Positions 42,834 to 52,790 are shown, counted from the stretch's first letter. The stretch: 64,000 nucleotides of DNA from Lentiprolixibacter aurantiacus (GCF_026241225.1 NZ_JAPFQP010000002.1:62001-126000); one strand, 5' to 3'. Made by a program: numbers and translations. Notes: generated from the letters alone by a model not told the origin.

Positions 42834-43771
42834 AACAAGGATATAAAGGATATCACGAACCCTGGAGATATGTTGTAGGATTTCTGGCGGTTTTCATTGG
42901 CTGGCAACTTATTGGAGCCCTTCCCTTAACAGCCGCAGTGGTTATCAAATCACTGGGCAGCGGTTCTTTCCCTACGTCCATTGGGGGCATGGCCGATTTA
43001 CTTGGGGCCAACCTGTTTCTTTTTCTCATGCTTATCTCATTCCTTATTGCATTCGTCTTTCTCCTTCTGGTGGTGAAGTTCCTGCACCGGCAACCCTTAA
43101 GGGCACTCACTACGGAAAGGAGTAAAATAGACTGGAAGCGGGTGTTCTTTGCCTTTGGACTCTGGGCCGTGGTTAGTGTTTTCTTCATGTTGCTTGATGT
43201 TTACCTTTCTCCGGATGATTATGTCCAGAATTTTGAATTGCGCCCCTTTTTGATCCTGTTAGTAATTGCAGTTGTTCTTATTCCTGTACAAACGAGTTTT
43301 GAGGAATATTTCATGAGGGGATACCTGATGCAGGGTATTGGTTTGATGACCAAAAAGCGCTGGATTGCCCTCTTGGGTACCTCATTCCTGTTCGGGATCC
43401 TTCACATCTTTAATCCTGAGGTAGATAAACTGGGTTATGGAATCATGGTATTCTACATAGGAACCGGACTGTTCCTGGGTATATTAACCCTTATGGATAA
43501 AGGGCTGGAGCTGGCGATCGGTTTTCATGCGGCTAACAATTTGCTGGCTGCTTTACTGGTCACTGCAGAGTGGACTGCTTTTCAAACCCCCTCCGTTTAC
43601 AAGGATGTTTCTGACCCTGAATTGGGCTGGGACGTTTTTATACCGGTGCTGGTGGTATACCCAATTATGTTGTTGGTTTTCAGAAAACGCTACGGCTGGA
43701 CTAACTGGAAAGACCGACTAACCGGTGCAGTATTACCTCAATCAGAAATTGAATCCGCTACTGATGAATAA
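42824..43771 (+). CDS. CPBP-family intramembrane protease, 315 aa
   Basis: Integral membrane protein with about eight hydrophobic spans. CPBP (Abi/Rce1-like) motifs are present: FEEYFMRGYLM (EExxxR), FLFGILHIFN (FxxxH) and GFHAANN (HxxxN). Rce1-type proteases cut membrane proteins; the substrate here is unknown. It overlaps menC (10 bp) and menE (8 bp), so it is an embedded member of the menC-menE operon. Confidence 0.9.
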   Translation: MYIEQGYKGYHEPWRYVVGFLAVFIGWQLIGALPLTAAVVIKSLGSGSFPTSIGGMADLLGANLFLFLMLISFLIAFVFLLLVVKFLHRQPLRALTTERSKIDWKRVFFAFGLWAVVSVFFMLLDVYLSPDDYVQNFELRPFLILLVIAVVLIPVQTSFEEYFMRGYLMQGIGLMTKKRWIALLGTSFLFGILHIFNPEVDKLGYGIMVFYIGTGLFLGILTLMDKGLELAIGFHAANNLLAALLVTAEWTAFQTPSVYKDVSDPELGWDVFIPVLVVYPIMLLVFRKRYGWTNWKDRLTGAVLPQSEIESATDE

Positions 43772-44852
43772 AGAAGAAACCCTTGTACATCCTGCGTTCC
43801 GACTAAATGGTATTAAATACAGCCATGAGGCATTGAAAGATGTGGCTTACAGCCTGATTAAGGAAGGAGAGCCTTTTGAACAGCAAATAGGCGATTTCCT
43901 TCTGGACTGGATCCTGGATACAGATACCATACTGGTCACAACTTCCGGGGCTACCGGGAGGCCTAAGCGCGTTTTTTTGAAAAAGGAGCAAATGGCTAAT
44001 TCTGCTCGTGCTACCGGTGAGTATTTGAATCTTAAAGAGGGAGATACTGCCCTCTTATGCCTTCCTGCGGATTACATTGCCGGAAAAATGATGCTGGTCA
44101 GGGCTATGGTTCTGGGATTGTCAATTGATTTTGAGGAACCCACTTCAGACCCGCTTTGGACCAATCTAAAAGACTACGATTTCGTTGCTATGGTGCCCAT
44201 GCAGGTACAGAATACACTTTCCAGGCTCGATAGGATCGGTACTTTGCTAATAGGTGGGGCGGCTGTATCCGATACGCTTAAGGAGTCCCTGCAATCCCTT
44301 AAATGCCGCGTATATGAAACTTATGGAATGACTGAGACCTGTTCTCATGTTGCGTTAAGGAAGCTAAATCATCTCGAAAAGGAGCAGTTGGAAAAGGGAA
44401 ATCCATTTAAGGCCCTGCCCGGAATATTGTTCTCCAGGGATGAACGCGGTTGTCTGGTAATTGAAGCCCCGGATCTCTGCCAGTCCGGTCAGGTGACCAA
44501 TGACCTTGTGGAGCTTTTGAATGATCGTGAATTCTACTGGCTGGGGAGATATGATAACGTGGTTAATTCCGGGGGGGTCAAACTCATACCTGAGGTAATC
44601 GAAGATAAATTGAAAGCGTTTATTGACGAACCTTTTATACTGGGCGGCATTCCGGATGCAAAGCTAGGTGAGGCTCTCACCCTGGTCCTCGAGGCGGAGC
44701 ATATGCCGGATGATATTCAGCAACGCCTGGATAAAGCCAAAAAACTGGAAAAGTACGAGCGCCCTAAAAAGATTGTTCACCTCGGTAGTTTTCCAAGGAC
44801 TGAAAACGGAAAAATTAAAAGGGGAGAGGTGCTTAAACAGCTTCTTCCTTAG
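43764..44852 (+). CDS. menE: o-succinylbenzoate-CoA ligase, short form, 362 aa
   Basis: ANL-superfamily adenylating enzyme activating o-succinylbenzoate. P-loop-like TTSGATGRPKRV, YETYGMTETCSHVA (A5), the A7/A8 Asp-Arg region WLGRYDNVVNSGGVKL and the A10 lysine in RTENGKIKRGEVL. The start at 43764 overlaps the CPBP stop by 8 bp; the earlier in-frame ATG at 43725 would overlap further. Shorter than the ~480-residue MenE of enterobacteria, which is usual in Bacteroidota. Confidence 0.92.
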   Translation: MNKEETLVHPAFRLNGIKYSHEALKDVAYSLIKEGEPFEQQIGDFLLDWILDTDTILVTTSGATGRPKRVFLKKEQMANSARATGEYLNLKEGDTALLCLPADYIAGKMMLVRAMVLGLSIDFEEPTSDPLWTNLKDYDFVAMVPMQVQNTLSRLDRIGTLLIGGAAVSDTLKESLQSLKCRVYETYGMTETCSHVALRKLNHLEKEQLEKGNPFKALPGILFSRDERGCLVIEAPDLCQSGQVTNDLVELLNDREFYWLGRYDNVVNSGGVKLIPEVIEDKLKAFIDEPFILGGIPDAKLGEALTLVLEAEHMPDDIQQRLDKAKKLEKYERPKKIVHLGSFPRTENGKIKRGEVLKQLLP

Positions 44853-44908
44853 ATGTCTGCCAAATATTAACCACTTCTATCCAATAAAGTATACCGAAAA
44901 TATTCATT

Positions 44909-46255
44909 ATGAATAAGATACTATTACTTCTGTTTTGCAGCATAAGCTGTATTGTTTATGGTCAGCATATCCTACCTGAAGAAGATCGAGCACGAGTGGT
45001 TGATGAGCTTCTGGAAGAGCGTTTCAGGGACGTATTACCTCGAATAATGGATGCCACGGAAATCGACATGTGGATATTGATATCCAGGGAATACAATGAA
45101 GACCCCGTGCTTCGGACGATGCTTCCGGCCACGTGGCTCAATGCCCGCAGACGAACCATCCTGGTTTTTTACCGCGATAAGCAAAGGGATACCACAGAAC
45201 GTTTGGCAGTGGCGCGGTATAATATTGGCAGGAGTATTCTCTCTGCCTGGGACAAGGAAAAAGAGCCAGATCAGTGGAAAAGGCTCATACAGATTATTCA
45301 GGAGCGTAATCCTGGGAAGATTGGCCTTAATTACTCAGATGATCACAATATTGCAGATGGGCTTGATAAGACAGACTACGATGCATTTATGAAAAGGCTA
45401 CCGTCAAAATTCAGGAAGCGGGTAGTTTCTGCAGAGCAATTGGCCGTGCGCTGGATAGAAACACGCACAGAAAGGGAAATGGTAATTTATAACCAACTGG
45501 TAAGCCTGACCCATGAGATTATTGCAGAAGCTTTTTCAGAAAAGGTGATAACGCCCGGGGTAACAACCACCACGGAAGTAGAATGGTGGTTTCGGCAGAA
45601 AGTTACGGACCTGGGATTGGAAACCTGGTTCCACCCAACCGTTGATGTGCAGCGTACGCAGGAAAAATTAGTTTCCCATCTGTATTCTTTTTCCGGCAGA
45701 CCGGAAGACATGGTGATCTTACCCGGGGATCTTTTGCATTGCGATTTTGGGATCACTTATTTGAGGCTTAATACCGATTGCCAGGAACTGGCCTATGTGC
45801 TTAAACCCGGTGAAAAGGAAGCGCCTGAATTTCTCAGGGATGCCCTTAAGGATGGTAACCGGGTACAGGACTTCCTGACAGAAAATATGATCGCCGGGAG
45901 AACTGGCAACCAAATCCTGTCTGTAGCACTAAAAGCAGGTAAGCAAGCCGGATTAAGGCCGGCCATTTACACCCATCCGCTAGGAAGTTACGGGCATTCT
46001 GCAGGCACTACGATTGGTATGTGGGATTCACAGGGAGGGGTCATGAAAGATGACGGTGAGAATTACCCCCTTAATCCCGATACTGTCTATGCTATTGAAC
46101 TGAACACTACAGTCTACATCCCTGAATGGAAACGCGATATACGGGTAATGCTGGAAGAAGCCGGCTATTTTGGCAAGGAAGGGTTTCGCTACGTAAACGG
46201 AAGGCAAACTGAACTTCTGCTAATTCCCAGGGTAAGCCAGCATCTGGGTAATTGA
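44909..46255 (+). CDS. Secreted M24-family metallopeptidase (Xaa-Pro type), 448 aa
   Basis: Signal peptide (LLLLFCSISCIVYGQ), creatinase-like N-terminal domain and pita-bread M24 domain. Metal ligands recognisable as Asp in LHCDFGITY, Asp in LNTD, His in HPLGSYGHSAGT, Glu in YAIELNTT and Glu in MLEEAG. Expected in the periplasm, cleaving peptides, possibly next to Pro. Convergent and directly abutting with the carboxylase gene. Confidence 0.87.
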   Translation: MNKILLLLFCSISCIVYGQHILPEEDRARVVDELLEERFRDVLPRIMDATEIDMWILISREYNEDPVLRTMLPATWLNARRRTILVFYRDKQRDTTERLAVARYNIGRSILSAWDKEKEPDQWKRLIQIIQERNPGKIGLNYSDDHNIADGLDKTDYDAFMKRLPSKFRKRVVSAEQLAVRWIETRTEREMVIYNQLVSLTHEIIAEAFSEKVITPGVTTTTEVEWWFRQKVTDLGLETWFHPTVDVQRTQEKLVSHLYSFSGRPEDMVILPGDLLHCDFGITYLRLNTDCQELAYVLKPGEKEAPEFLRDALKDGNRVQDFLTENMIAGRTGNQILSVALKAGKQAGLRPAIYTHPLGSYGHSAGTTIGMWDSQGGVMKDDGENYPLNPDTVYAIELNTTVYIPEWKRDIRVMLEEAGYFGKEGFRYVNGRQTELLLIPRVSQHLGN

Positions 46256-47884
46256 TTATACCTGTAATACCCCCATATTAAAGGGTTTTGTTATAGGCGA
46301 CTGGTTGGCTGCCTCAACACCCATGGATATCCATTTGCGGGTTTCCAGGGGGTCGATAATGGCATCAGTCCACAGATGTGCCGCCGCGTAATAAGGGGAG
46401 ATCTGATGGTCGTAGCGCGCTTTGATCTTGTTGAACAGCTCCGTCTCTTTTTCTTTGGTTATGGTCTTCCCCTGTTTTTTCAGGGTCGCTTTTTCAATCT
46501 GCAGCAGTACCTTGGCAGCGGAATTTCCACTCATTACTGCCAGTGCTGCACTGGGCCAGGCAACAATTAGCCTGGGATCATACGCCTTACCGCACATTGC
46601 ATAATTTCCTGCACCGTAGCTGTTGCCGATAACCACAGTGAATTTAGGCACTACAGAATTACTTACCGCGTTGACCATTTTGGCTCCGTCTTTAATAATT
46701 CCGCCGTGCTCACTTTTGCTTCCCACCATAAATCCGGTTACATCCTGCAGGAATACCAGTGGGATTTTTTTCTGGTTGCAGTTGGCAATAAAACGTGTGG
46801 CTTTGTCGGCAGAATCGGAATAAATCACTCCTCCAAAGCGCATTTCTCCTTTTTTTGTCTTGATTACTTTCCTTTGGTTGGCAACAATTCCAACCGCCCA
46901 TCCGTCTATCCGGGCATAACCTGTTAGGATGGTTTTTCCATAGCCCTCCTTATACTGCTCAAATTCAGAATTGTCTACCAGGCGTTTGATAATATCCAGC
47001 ATGTCATAGGGTTCTGATCGGGAAATAGGCAGAAGCCCGAAGATCTCATCTGGGTTTTCACTGGGCAGGGCAGGCTTTTCACGGTTAAATCCGGCATTCT
47101 GTGGCGCACCCATTTTATCAATGAGATTTTTAATGGTCTCAAGGGCGTGTTTGTCGTCCTTGGCCTTGTAATCCGTTACCCCGCTTATTTCGCAATGGGT
47201 GGTTGCCCCGCCAAGGGTCTCATTATCCACATCTTCCCCAATAGCTGCTTTTACCAGATAGCTTCCTGCAAGAAATATACTTCCGGTTTTGTCCACGATC
47301 AATGCTTCGTCGCTCATAATGGGGAGATAGGCACCACCAGCCACGCAACTCCCCATTACGGCAGCAATCTGGGGAATGCCCATACTGCTCATCACGGCAT
47401 TGTTGCGGAAAATACGCCCGAAATGTTCTTTGTCCGGAAATATCTCATCCTGCATGGGCAGGTAAACGCCTGCACTATCTACCAGGTAGATAATGGGTAA
47501 ACGGTTTTCAATGGCTATCTCCTGTGCACGAAGGTTTTTCTTGGCGGTGATCGGGAACCAGGCTCCGGCTTTAACGGTAGCGTCATTGGCAACAACTATG
47601 CATTGCCTGCCGCGCACATAGCCGATGACTACGACCACGCCACCCGAAGGACAACCACCGTGTTCTTCATACATCTCATCGCCTGCCAGGGCTCCGATTT
47701 CTATTTGATCTGATTTGGGGTCGAGAAGGAACTCAATGCGTTCCCTTGCTGTTAACTTGCCCTGTGCGTGGTGTTTTTCAATCCTGCTTTTTCCTCCGCC
47801 TTCTTTAACCTTTTTCAGCTTTCTTCGCAGTGAACTTAGCTGTAATTTATTGTGATCTTCGTTTTTATTGAAGGTGATATCCAT
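46256..47884 (-). CDS. Acyl-CoA carboxylase, carboxyltransferase (beta) subunit, 542 aa
   Basis: Biotin-dependent carboxyltransferase subunit of the propionyl-/methylcrotonyl-CoA carboxylase family. Crotonase-like halves: KLTARERIEFLLD and GGCPSGGVVVVIGYV near the start, VDSAGVYLPMQDEIFPD, GSCVAGGAYLPIMSDE, and in the second half VFLQDVTGFMVG and YGAGNYAMCGKAYDPR. The sequence around LPMQDE points to methylcrotonyl-CoA carboxylase (leucine degradation). The biotin-carrying alpha subunit is not adjacent in the window. Confidence 0.92.
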   Translation of the reverse strand: MDITFNKNEDHNKLQLSSLRRKLKKVKEGGGKSRIEKHHAQGKLTARERIEFLLDPKSDQIEIGALAGDEMYEEHGGCPSGGVVVVIGYVRGRQCIVVANDATVKAGAWFPITAKKNLRAQEIAIENRLPIIYLVDSAGVYLPMQDEIFPDKEHFGRIFRNNAVMSSMGIPQIAAVMGSCVAGGAYLPIMSDEALIVDKTGSIFLAGSYLVKAAIGEDVDNETLGGATTHCEISGVTDYKAKDDKHALETIKNLIDKMGAPQNAGFNREKPALPSENPDEIFGLLPISRSEPYDMLDIIKRLVDNSEFEQYKEGYGKTILTGYARIDGWAVGIVANQRKVIKTKKGEMRFGGVIYSDSADKATRFIANCNQKKIPLVFLQDVTGFMVGSKSEHGGIIKDGAKMVNAVSNSVVPKFTVVIGNSYGAGNYAMCGKAYDPRLIVAWPSAALAVMSGNSAAKVLLQIEKATLKKQGKTITKEKETELFNKIKARYDHQISPYYAAAHLWTDAIIDPLETRKWISMGVEAANQSPITKPFNMGVLQV

Positions 47885-47959
47885 ATCTTCGTACTGGTTC
47901 GAAATCGACCTTAAAGATACGGACTAATATTCATTAACCCTGGTATAAATTATAAGGAG

Positions 47960-48940
47960 ATGTCTACTGAAATTCGTTGGGGGATTGTAGGTCTGGGAAA
48001 GATAGCTGATACTTTTGCCCGTGATCTGGCACTGGTCCCTGAGGCTGCTCTAACTGCGGTTGCCTCCCGTGGCCTGAAGAAAGCTGAAGCATTTAAAGAA
48101 AAGCACAAGGCAGTCTACGCTTTGGGCAGTTATGAGGAATTGTTCAACTGTCCCGAGGTGGATGTTATTTACATCGCAACCCCTCATTCCCATCACGCCC
48201 CTCTGGCCCTGCGTGCTATGGAGTGCGGCAAGCATGTACTTTGTGAAAAGCCCATGGGTGTAAACCGGGAGCAATCATCCACCATGCTCAATATGGCCAG
48301 GGAGAAAAAGGTGTTTTTTATGGAGGCCCTGTGGAGCAGGTTCATGCCGGCAATTGTGAGGGCAAAAGAACTTGTGGACTCCGGCGCCCTTGGAGAGGTC
48401 CGCTATATTCATGCAGATTTTGCTTTCTATGCGTTGGATCGCGATCCGGAAGGAAGGCTGTTGAATCCGGAGTTGGCCGGGGGGTCTTTGCTGGATATTG
48501 GGATATACCCGGTTTTCCTGTCTTATATGCTACTGGGTAAACCTGAAAAAGTGCATGGCGTTTCTCGCTTTCACCAAACGGGTGCTGAGATAGAAACCAG
48601 TATGATTTTTGAATATGACGGAGCCCAGGCACTGCTGTTTAGTGGTCTCACCTGCAATTCGGAAATGAAGGCCATGATTTGCGGCACCAAAGGAACCATT
48701 TATGTACATCCCCGCTGGCATGAATCCCAGGAACTGACACTGCAGCTTGGAGATGAAGTACATTCGCTACCACTGCCCAAGTTGGGAAAGGGATATGTAC
48801 ACGAGATTAACGAGGTGCACAATTGCCTTAATAAGGGTCAGTTACAAAGTGAATTATGGAGTCATCAGAATAGCCTGGACCTCATAGAGCTACTGGATTT
48901 AGTGCGTTCCCAGAACGGTATTCGATTTCCATTCGAATAA
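47960..48940 (+). CDS. Gfo/Idh/MocA family oxidoreductase, 326 aa
   Basis: NAD(P)-dependent dehydrogenase: N-terminal Rossmann fold with GIVGLGKIADTFA, IATPHSHHAPLALRAMECGKHVLCEKPM (catalytic Lys in EKP), and a C-terminal alpha/beta domain with LDIGIYPVFLSYMLLG. Closest pattern is dihydrodiol dehydrogenase/GFOR-like sugar dehydrogenases. Substrate unknown. Single-gene unit. Confidence 0.9.
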   Translation: MSTEIRWGIVGLGKIADTFARDLALVPEAALTAVASRGLKKAEAFKEKHKAVYALGSYEELFNCPEVDVIYIATPHSHHAPLALRAMECGKHVLCEKPMGVNREQSSTMLNMAREKKVFFMEALWSRFMPAIVRAKELVDSGALGEVRYIHADFAFYALDRDPEGRLLNPELAGGSLLDIGIYPVFLSYMLLGKPEKVHGVSRFHQTGAEIETSMIFEYDGAQALLFSGLTCNSEMKAMICGTKGTIYVHPRWHESQELTLQLGDEVHSLPLPKLGKGYVHEINEVHNCLNKGQLQSELWSHQNSLDLIELLDLVRSQNGIRFPFE

Positions 48941-49013
48941 ACAAAAGGTCAGCCACTAGGGCAACAATCATCGAAAATTACGATATTTGGTGTTTCACTA
49001 AACTAACAGCTCT

Positions 49014-49196
49014 ATGGGAATGAATAAGAACACGGTCCTTGCCTGGGCCACCTTTATTATGATTTTTGTTGGAATTGGTCTTATTGCACTAGGTGCTTTT
49101 CGCTATGATGAGGTTGCGGGCTGGGGTTTTGCCTCCGTAGGGATTGGTTTTTTTGCTATTGCCTGGGTGTTTAATGCCTTGAAAGGGCGGGTATAG
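49014..49196 (+). CDS. Small two-helix membrane protein, 60 aa
   Basis: Two hydrophobic spans (VLAWATFIMIFVGIGLIALGAF and WGFASVGIGFFAIAWVFNAL) joined by a short RYDEVAG turn. It matches my memory of a small flavobacterial membrane protein family (CAL67264-type). Function unknown. Lies 53 bp before ettA and may be cotranscribed. ATG at 49014 or 49020 could start it. Confidence 0.8.
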   Translation: MGMNKNTVLAWATFIMIFVGIGLIALGAFRYDEVAGWGFASVGIGFFAIAWVFNALKGRV

Positions 49197-49249
49197 TAGA
49201 ACTTCCAATACTTTTCATTTTAACTTTTTAACAAAATAATCTTTATTAA

Positions 49250-50944
49250 ATGTCTGACGATAAGAAGGTTATATTTTCTATGGCAGGGGTTACTAAAACC
49301 TATAAGAATGCCAATACGCCGGTACTTAAAAATATTTACTTAAGCTTTTTCTACGGGGCTAAAATCGGCATACTGGGGCTTAATGGTTCCGGTAAATCAA
49401 CATTGTTGCGAATTATTGCCGGCAGGGATAAGAACTACCAGGGGGATGTGGTTTTTTCACCTGGCTACAAGGTAGGATTGCTGGAGCAGGAACCTGAGCT
49501 GGATCCGGAAAAAACAGTTCTGGAAGTAGTCAGGGAAGGAGTGGCCGAAACAGTAGCTGTACTTGATGAATACAATAAGATCAACGATATGTTTGCCCTT
49601 CCGGAGGTTTATGAGGATCCGGATAAAATGGAAAAGCTGATGAATCGCCAGGCCGCACTGCAGGATGAGATAGATGCCTCAAACGCATGGGAATTGGATA
49701 CCAAACTCCAGATAGCCATGGATGCGTTGAGAACACCTGAGCCAGACAAACAGATCAAGGTACTTTCTGGCGGTGAGCGAAGGCGCGTTGCTTTGTGCAG
49801 ACTATTGCTGCAGGAGCCCGAGGTATTATTGCTGGATGAGCCTACCAACCACCTGGATGCGGAATCTGTGCACTGGCTGGAACACCATTTGGCACAGTAT
49901 AAAGGCACAGTGATTGCTGTTACACACGACCGTTATTTCCTGGATAACGTTGCCGGATGGATTCTGGAACTGGACCGTGGTGAAGGCATCCCATGGAAAG
50001 GCAACTACAGCAGCTGGCTGGATCAAAAAGCCAAGCGCCTGGCCCAGGAAACCAAGGAAGCATCCAAGAGGCAAAAAACCCTTGAACGCGAGCTGGAATG
50101 GGTACGGCAGGGTGCAAAGGGCCGTCAGGCAAAGCAAAAGGCACGTCTTAATAATTATGACAAGCTTCTGAATCAGGATCAGAAGCAACTGGTGGAAAAA
50201 CTTGAGATTTATATCCCGAACGGACCCAGATTGGGAACTAATGTTATTGACGCCTCTGGGGTAAGCAAGGCATTTGGTGACAAGCTACTTTACGAGGATC
50301 TTAACTTTAAGCTGCCTCAAGCTGGTATTGTAGGCATAATTGGCCCCAATGGAGCAGGTAAGACCACGATATTTAAAATGATCATGGGTGAAGAGGACCC
50401 TGATAAAGGGGAGTTTGCTGTTGGCGAAACAGCCAAGATCGCCTATGTAGACCAGAGTCATTCCAATATTGACCCAAATAAAACCATATGGGAGAACTTT
50501 AGTGATGGTCAGGAATTGATAATGATGGGGGGTAAGCAGGTGAATTCAAGAGCCTACCTGAGCAGATTTAATTTTTCGGGTAGTGAACAAAATAAAAAGG
50601 TAAGCATGCTTTCCGGTGGTGAGCGAAACCGTCTCCACTTGGCTATGACCCTGAAGGAGGAAGGAAATGTTTTGCTGCTGGATGAACCTACAAACGATTT
50701 GGATGTGAATACTTTGAGGGCACTGGAGGAAGGACTGGAAAGTTTTGCCGGTTGCGCCGTGATTATTTCCCACGACAGGTGGTTCCTGGATCGTATCTGT
50801 ACGCATATCCTGGCTTTTGAAGGGGATTCACAGGTGTATTTCTTTGAAGGATCCTTCTCAGAATACGAAGAGAACAAGAAAAAACGCCTGGGCGATGATA
50901 TCATGCCCAAGCGTATTAAATACAAAAAGTTGATCCGGGATTAA
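49250..50944 (+). CDS. ettA: Energy-dependent translational throttle protein EttA, 564 aa
   Basis: ABC-F ATPase that binds the ribosomal E site and gates translation by ATP level. Two complete NBDs: Walker A GLNGSGKST and GPNGAGKTT, signatures LSGGERRRVALC and LSGGERNRLHLA, Walker B LLDEPTNHLD and LLDEPTNDLD. EttA-specific features: SMAGVTKTY start, long arm within NBD1, and the linker RQGAKGRQAKQKARLNNYDKL. Unlike the 12398-14026 ABC-F, both P-loops are intact. Its stop overlaps the convergent gene by 4 bp. Confidence 0.95.
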   Translation: MSDDKKVIFSMAGVTKTYKNANTPVLKNIYLSFFYGAKIGILGLNGSGKSTLLRIIAGRDKNYQGDVVFSPGYKVGLLEQEPELDPEKTVLEVVREGVAETVAVLDEYNKINDMFALPEVYEDPDKMEKLMNRQAALQDEIDASNAWELDTKLQIAMDALRTPEPDKQIKVLSGGERRRVALCRLLLQEPEVLLLDEPTNHLDAESVHWLEHHLAQYKGTVIAVTHDRYFLDNVAGWILELDRGEGIPWKGNYSSWLDQKAKRLAQETKEASKRQKTLERELEWVRQGAKGRQAKQKARLNNYDKLLNQDQKQLVEKLEIYIPNGPRLGTNVIDASGVSKAFGDKLLYEDLNFKLPQAGIVGIIGPNGAGKTTIFKMIMGEEDPDKGEFAVGETAKIAYVDQSHSNIDPNKTIWENFSDGQELIMMGGKQVNSRAYLSRFNFSGSEQNKKVSMLSGGERNRLHLAMTLKEEGNVLLLDEPTNDLDVNTLRALEEGLESFAGCAVIISHDRWFLDRICTHILAFEGDSQVYFFEGSFSEYEENKKKRLGDDIMPKRIKYKKLIRD

Positions 50945-51723
50945 AACGGAAGATTGGGGTACCAATCCAACTGTACAACTTTGATTTCTGGATCCCCAGC
51001 AGCAACCAGCTCTTTGAATCTGGCTACATCACTTACATCAGGGTTTCCCCTGAAATGGTAGGGGTATACTTCTCTGGGCTTAAATTCCAATACTGCATCG
51101 GCGGCGCTTTCCACAGTCATGGTGTAAGGGAGGTTCATGCAAACAAAGGCCTTGTCAATATCCTGCAGGGCGCGCATTTCCGGTATATCCTCGGTATCCC
51201 CTGAAAAATATAAGCGCATCCCGTCTTTACTCAGCACATAGCCATTGCCCCGTCCTTTGACGTGGAATTTCAGGGCTTCCTCCCTTAGATTGTACATGGG
51301 AATTGCCTCAACAGTTATTCCAAAGCGTTCTTTTTCGTCTCCATTGCTTAAGACGTCCACCTGAGTAGCAAATGTTTCAGGAAGTTCATCGGCTACAGCC
51401 TGTGGGACTATTATTTTTGCCTTTCCCGTATCCAGTCCTTCCAGAGTTTCAACATTGAAGTGATCTCCATGGAAATCTGTTATAAGGATAAGGTCTGGTT
51501 TCGGATAGCCTTTAAATCTATCAGCACCTCCCACAGGGTCTATGTAAAGGGTATGTTCACCCCACTTCAGAACCGCCGTAGCGTGTTCAACAGGATATAT
51601 TTTCAAGGCTTCAGTTTCTGTCTGGGCTGCATTATCACCTTGTACTGCATCGCTTTTTTCAGTTTTTGCGTTTTGCTTGCAACTACACAACAAAACCAGG
51701 CAAATAATTGTGAAATACTTCAT
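50941..51723 (-). CDS. Metallo-beta-lactamase-fold lipoprotein, 260 aa
   Basis: Exported lipoprotein hydrolase (lipobox LVLLCSC). MBL features: ATAVLKWGEHTLYIDPVGGADRF, LILITDFHGDHF (a THxHxDH-like motif with Asp at the first metal position), FSGDTEDIPEM and EVYPYHFRGN near the end. UlaG-like family. Start at 51723 gives a compact signal peptide; an ATG at 51735 is the alternative. Periplasmic; substrate unknown. Confidence 0.87.
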   Translation of the reverse strand: MKYFTIICLVLLCSCKQNAKTEKSDAVQGDNAAQTETEALKIYPVEHATAVLKWGEHTLYIDPVGGADRFKGYPKPDLILITDFHGDHFNVETLEGLDTGKAKIIVPQAVADELPETFATQVDVLSNGDEKERFGITVEAIPMYNLREEALKFHVKGRGNGYVLSKDGMRLYFSGDTEDIPEMRALQDIDKAFVCMNLPYTMTVESAADAVLEFKPREVYPYHFRGNPDVSDVARFKELVAAGDPEIKVVQLDWYPNLPF

Positions 51724-51897
51724 TAAATACGGCATTTAAGTTCGTATGTAAAAGTACGTCATTATCTATTTTTTAAGGACGATTTGTATTTTTTTTAAGG
51801 TTGAGAAATCTAAATGGGCAGGTATTGCGTATATAGACTGACAGGAACAAACCTGTACACATAAACAAGACAAGAACATAATTAATTTATTTACACT

Positions 51898-52785
51898 ATG
51901 ACGGAGCAAAAAAATAACAATGGATTAAAGGTTATTGCCGGCCTTTTAGGGGTTATTCTACTCGGTACCATAATCTACACTGTTAGCCTTTATCAGGACA
52001 AGAAAAAAACCACTACCGCACTTACCAAGGAGAAAGAACTGGTTGTGGAGGACTTAAATAGCCTTAAATCTGAATACGATAAGGCTATTCTGGAGAGCAA
52101 TGCAACCAATGAGGAATTGGTTATTGCCAGGGACAGAATTGCCAAGTACATCGATTCTGTTGAAACAATGAAAGCCGACATATCTGCTTTATCTCGTTAC
52201 AGAAGGCAGGTTAGAGTACTAAGAGCTGAGCGAGAGCAATTGCTTAAGCAGGTAGATTCCCTGACCCAGTCTAACGCCCTGATTGCGATGCAAAGGGACA
52301 GCACGTTTACCGAGCTGGAAAAGCAAACTGTATTTAACGATTCACTTGTTGTTCAGAATACACAACTTGCTGCCGCCGTAGAGCGCGGATCTGCTTTGAA
52401 TCTATCCAGTTTTACGGTAGATGCCGTTCGTGAGCGTAGCAGTGGAAAACTTGTATCAACGTCAAGAGCCCGTAGTACAGATAAATTCAAAATCTGTTTT
52501 ACCGTTGCTGATAATATTATCGCCGAGGCCGGAGATCGTGAATTCCTTATTGAAGTATTGGATCCTCAGGGTAATATCCTCGGAGGTGGTCTTTCCAAAA
52601 CCACAGAAGAAGGTGCTTCTGTAAGCTACAGCAAGGGTACAAACTTCTATTATGAAAACAATTCGCTGGATGTATGTGATTATATCAATAAACCAGCGGG
52701 AGATTTCCAGAAAGGAAACTACATGGTCAATGTATATGATGACCGTTTAAAATTGTTGGGAACTTCCAAGTTTACTTTGAAGTAG
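51898..52785 (+). CDS. Membrane-anchored coiled-coil protein, 295 aa
   Basis: N-terminal transmembrane span (LKVIAGLLGVILLGTIIYTVSLY, ~residues 10-32), then a long coiled coil (~35-160) and a C-terminal beta-rich domain (~165-295; FKICFTVADNIIAEAGDREFLIEVLDPQGNILGGG...DRLKLLGTSKFTLK). This pattern is known as a conserved hypothetical in flavobacteria; function unknown, most likely a periplasmic envelope protein. It has its own terminator. Confidence 0.8.
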   Translation: MTEQKNNNGLKVIAGLLGVILLGTIIYTVSLYQDKKKTTTALTKEKELVVEDLNSLKSEYDKAILESNATNEELVIARDRIAKYIDSVETMKADISALSRYRRQVRVLRAEREQLLKQVDSLTQSNALIAMQRDSTFTELEKQTVFNDSLVVQNTQLAAAVERGSALNLSSFTVDAVRERSSGKLVSTSRARSTDKFKICFTVADNIIAEAGDREFLIEVLDPQGNILGGGLSKTTEEGASVSYSKGTNFYYENNSLDVCDYINKPAGDFQKGNYMVNVYDDRLKLLGTSKFTLK

Positions 52786-52790
52786 GACTT

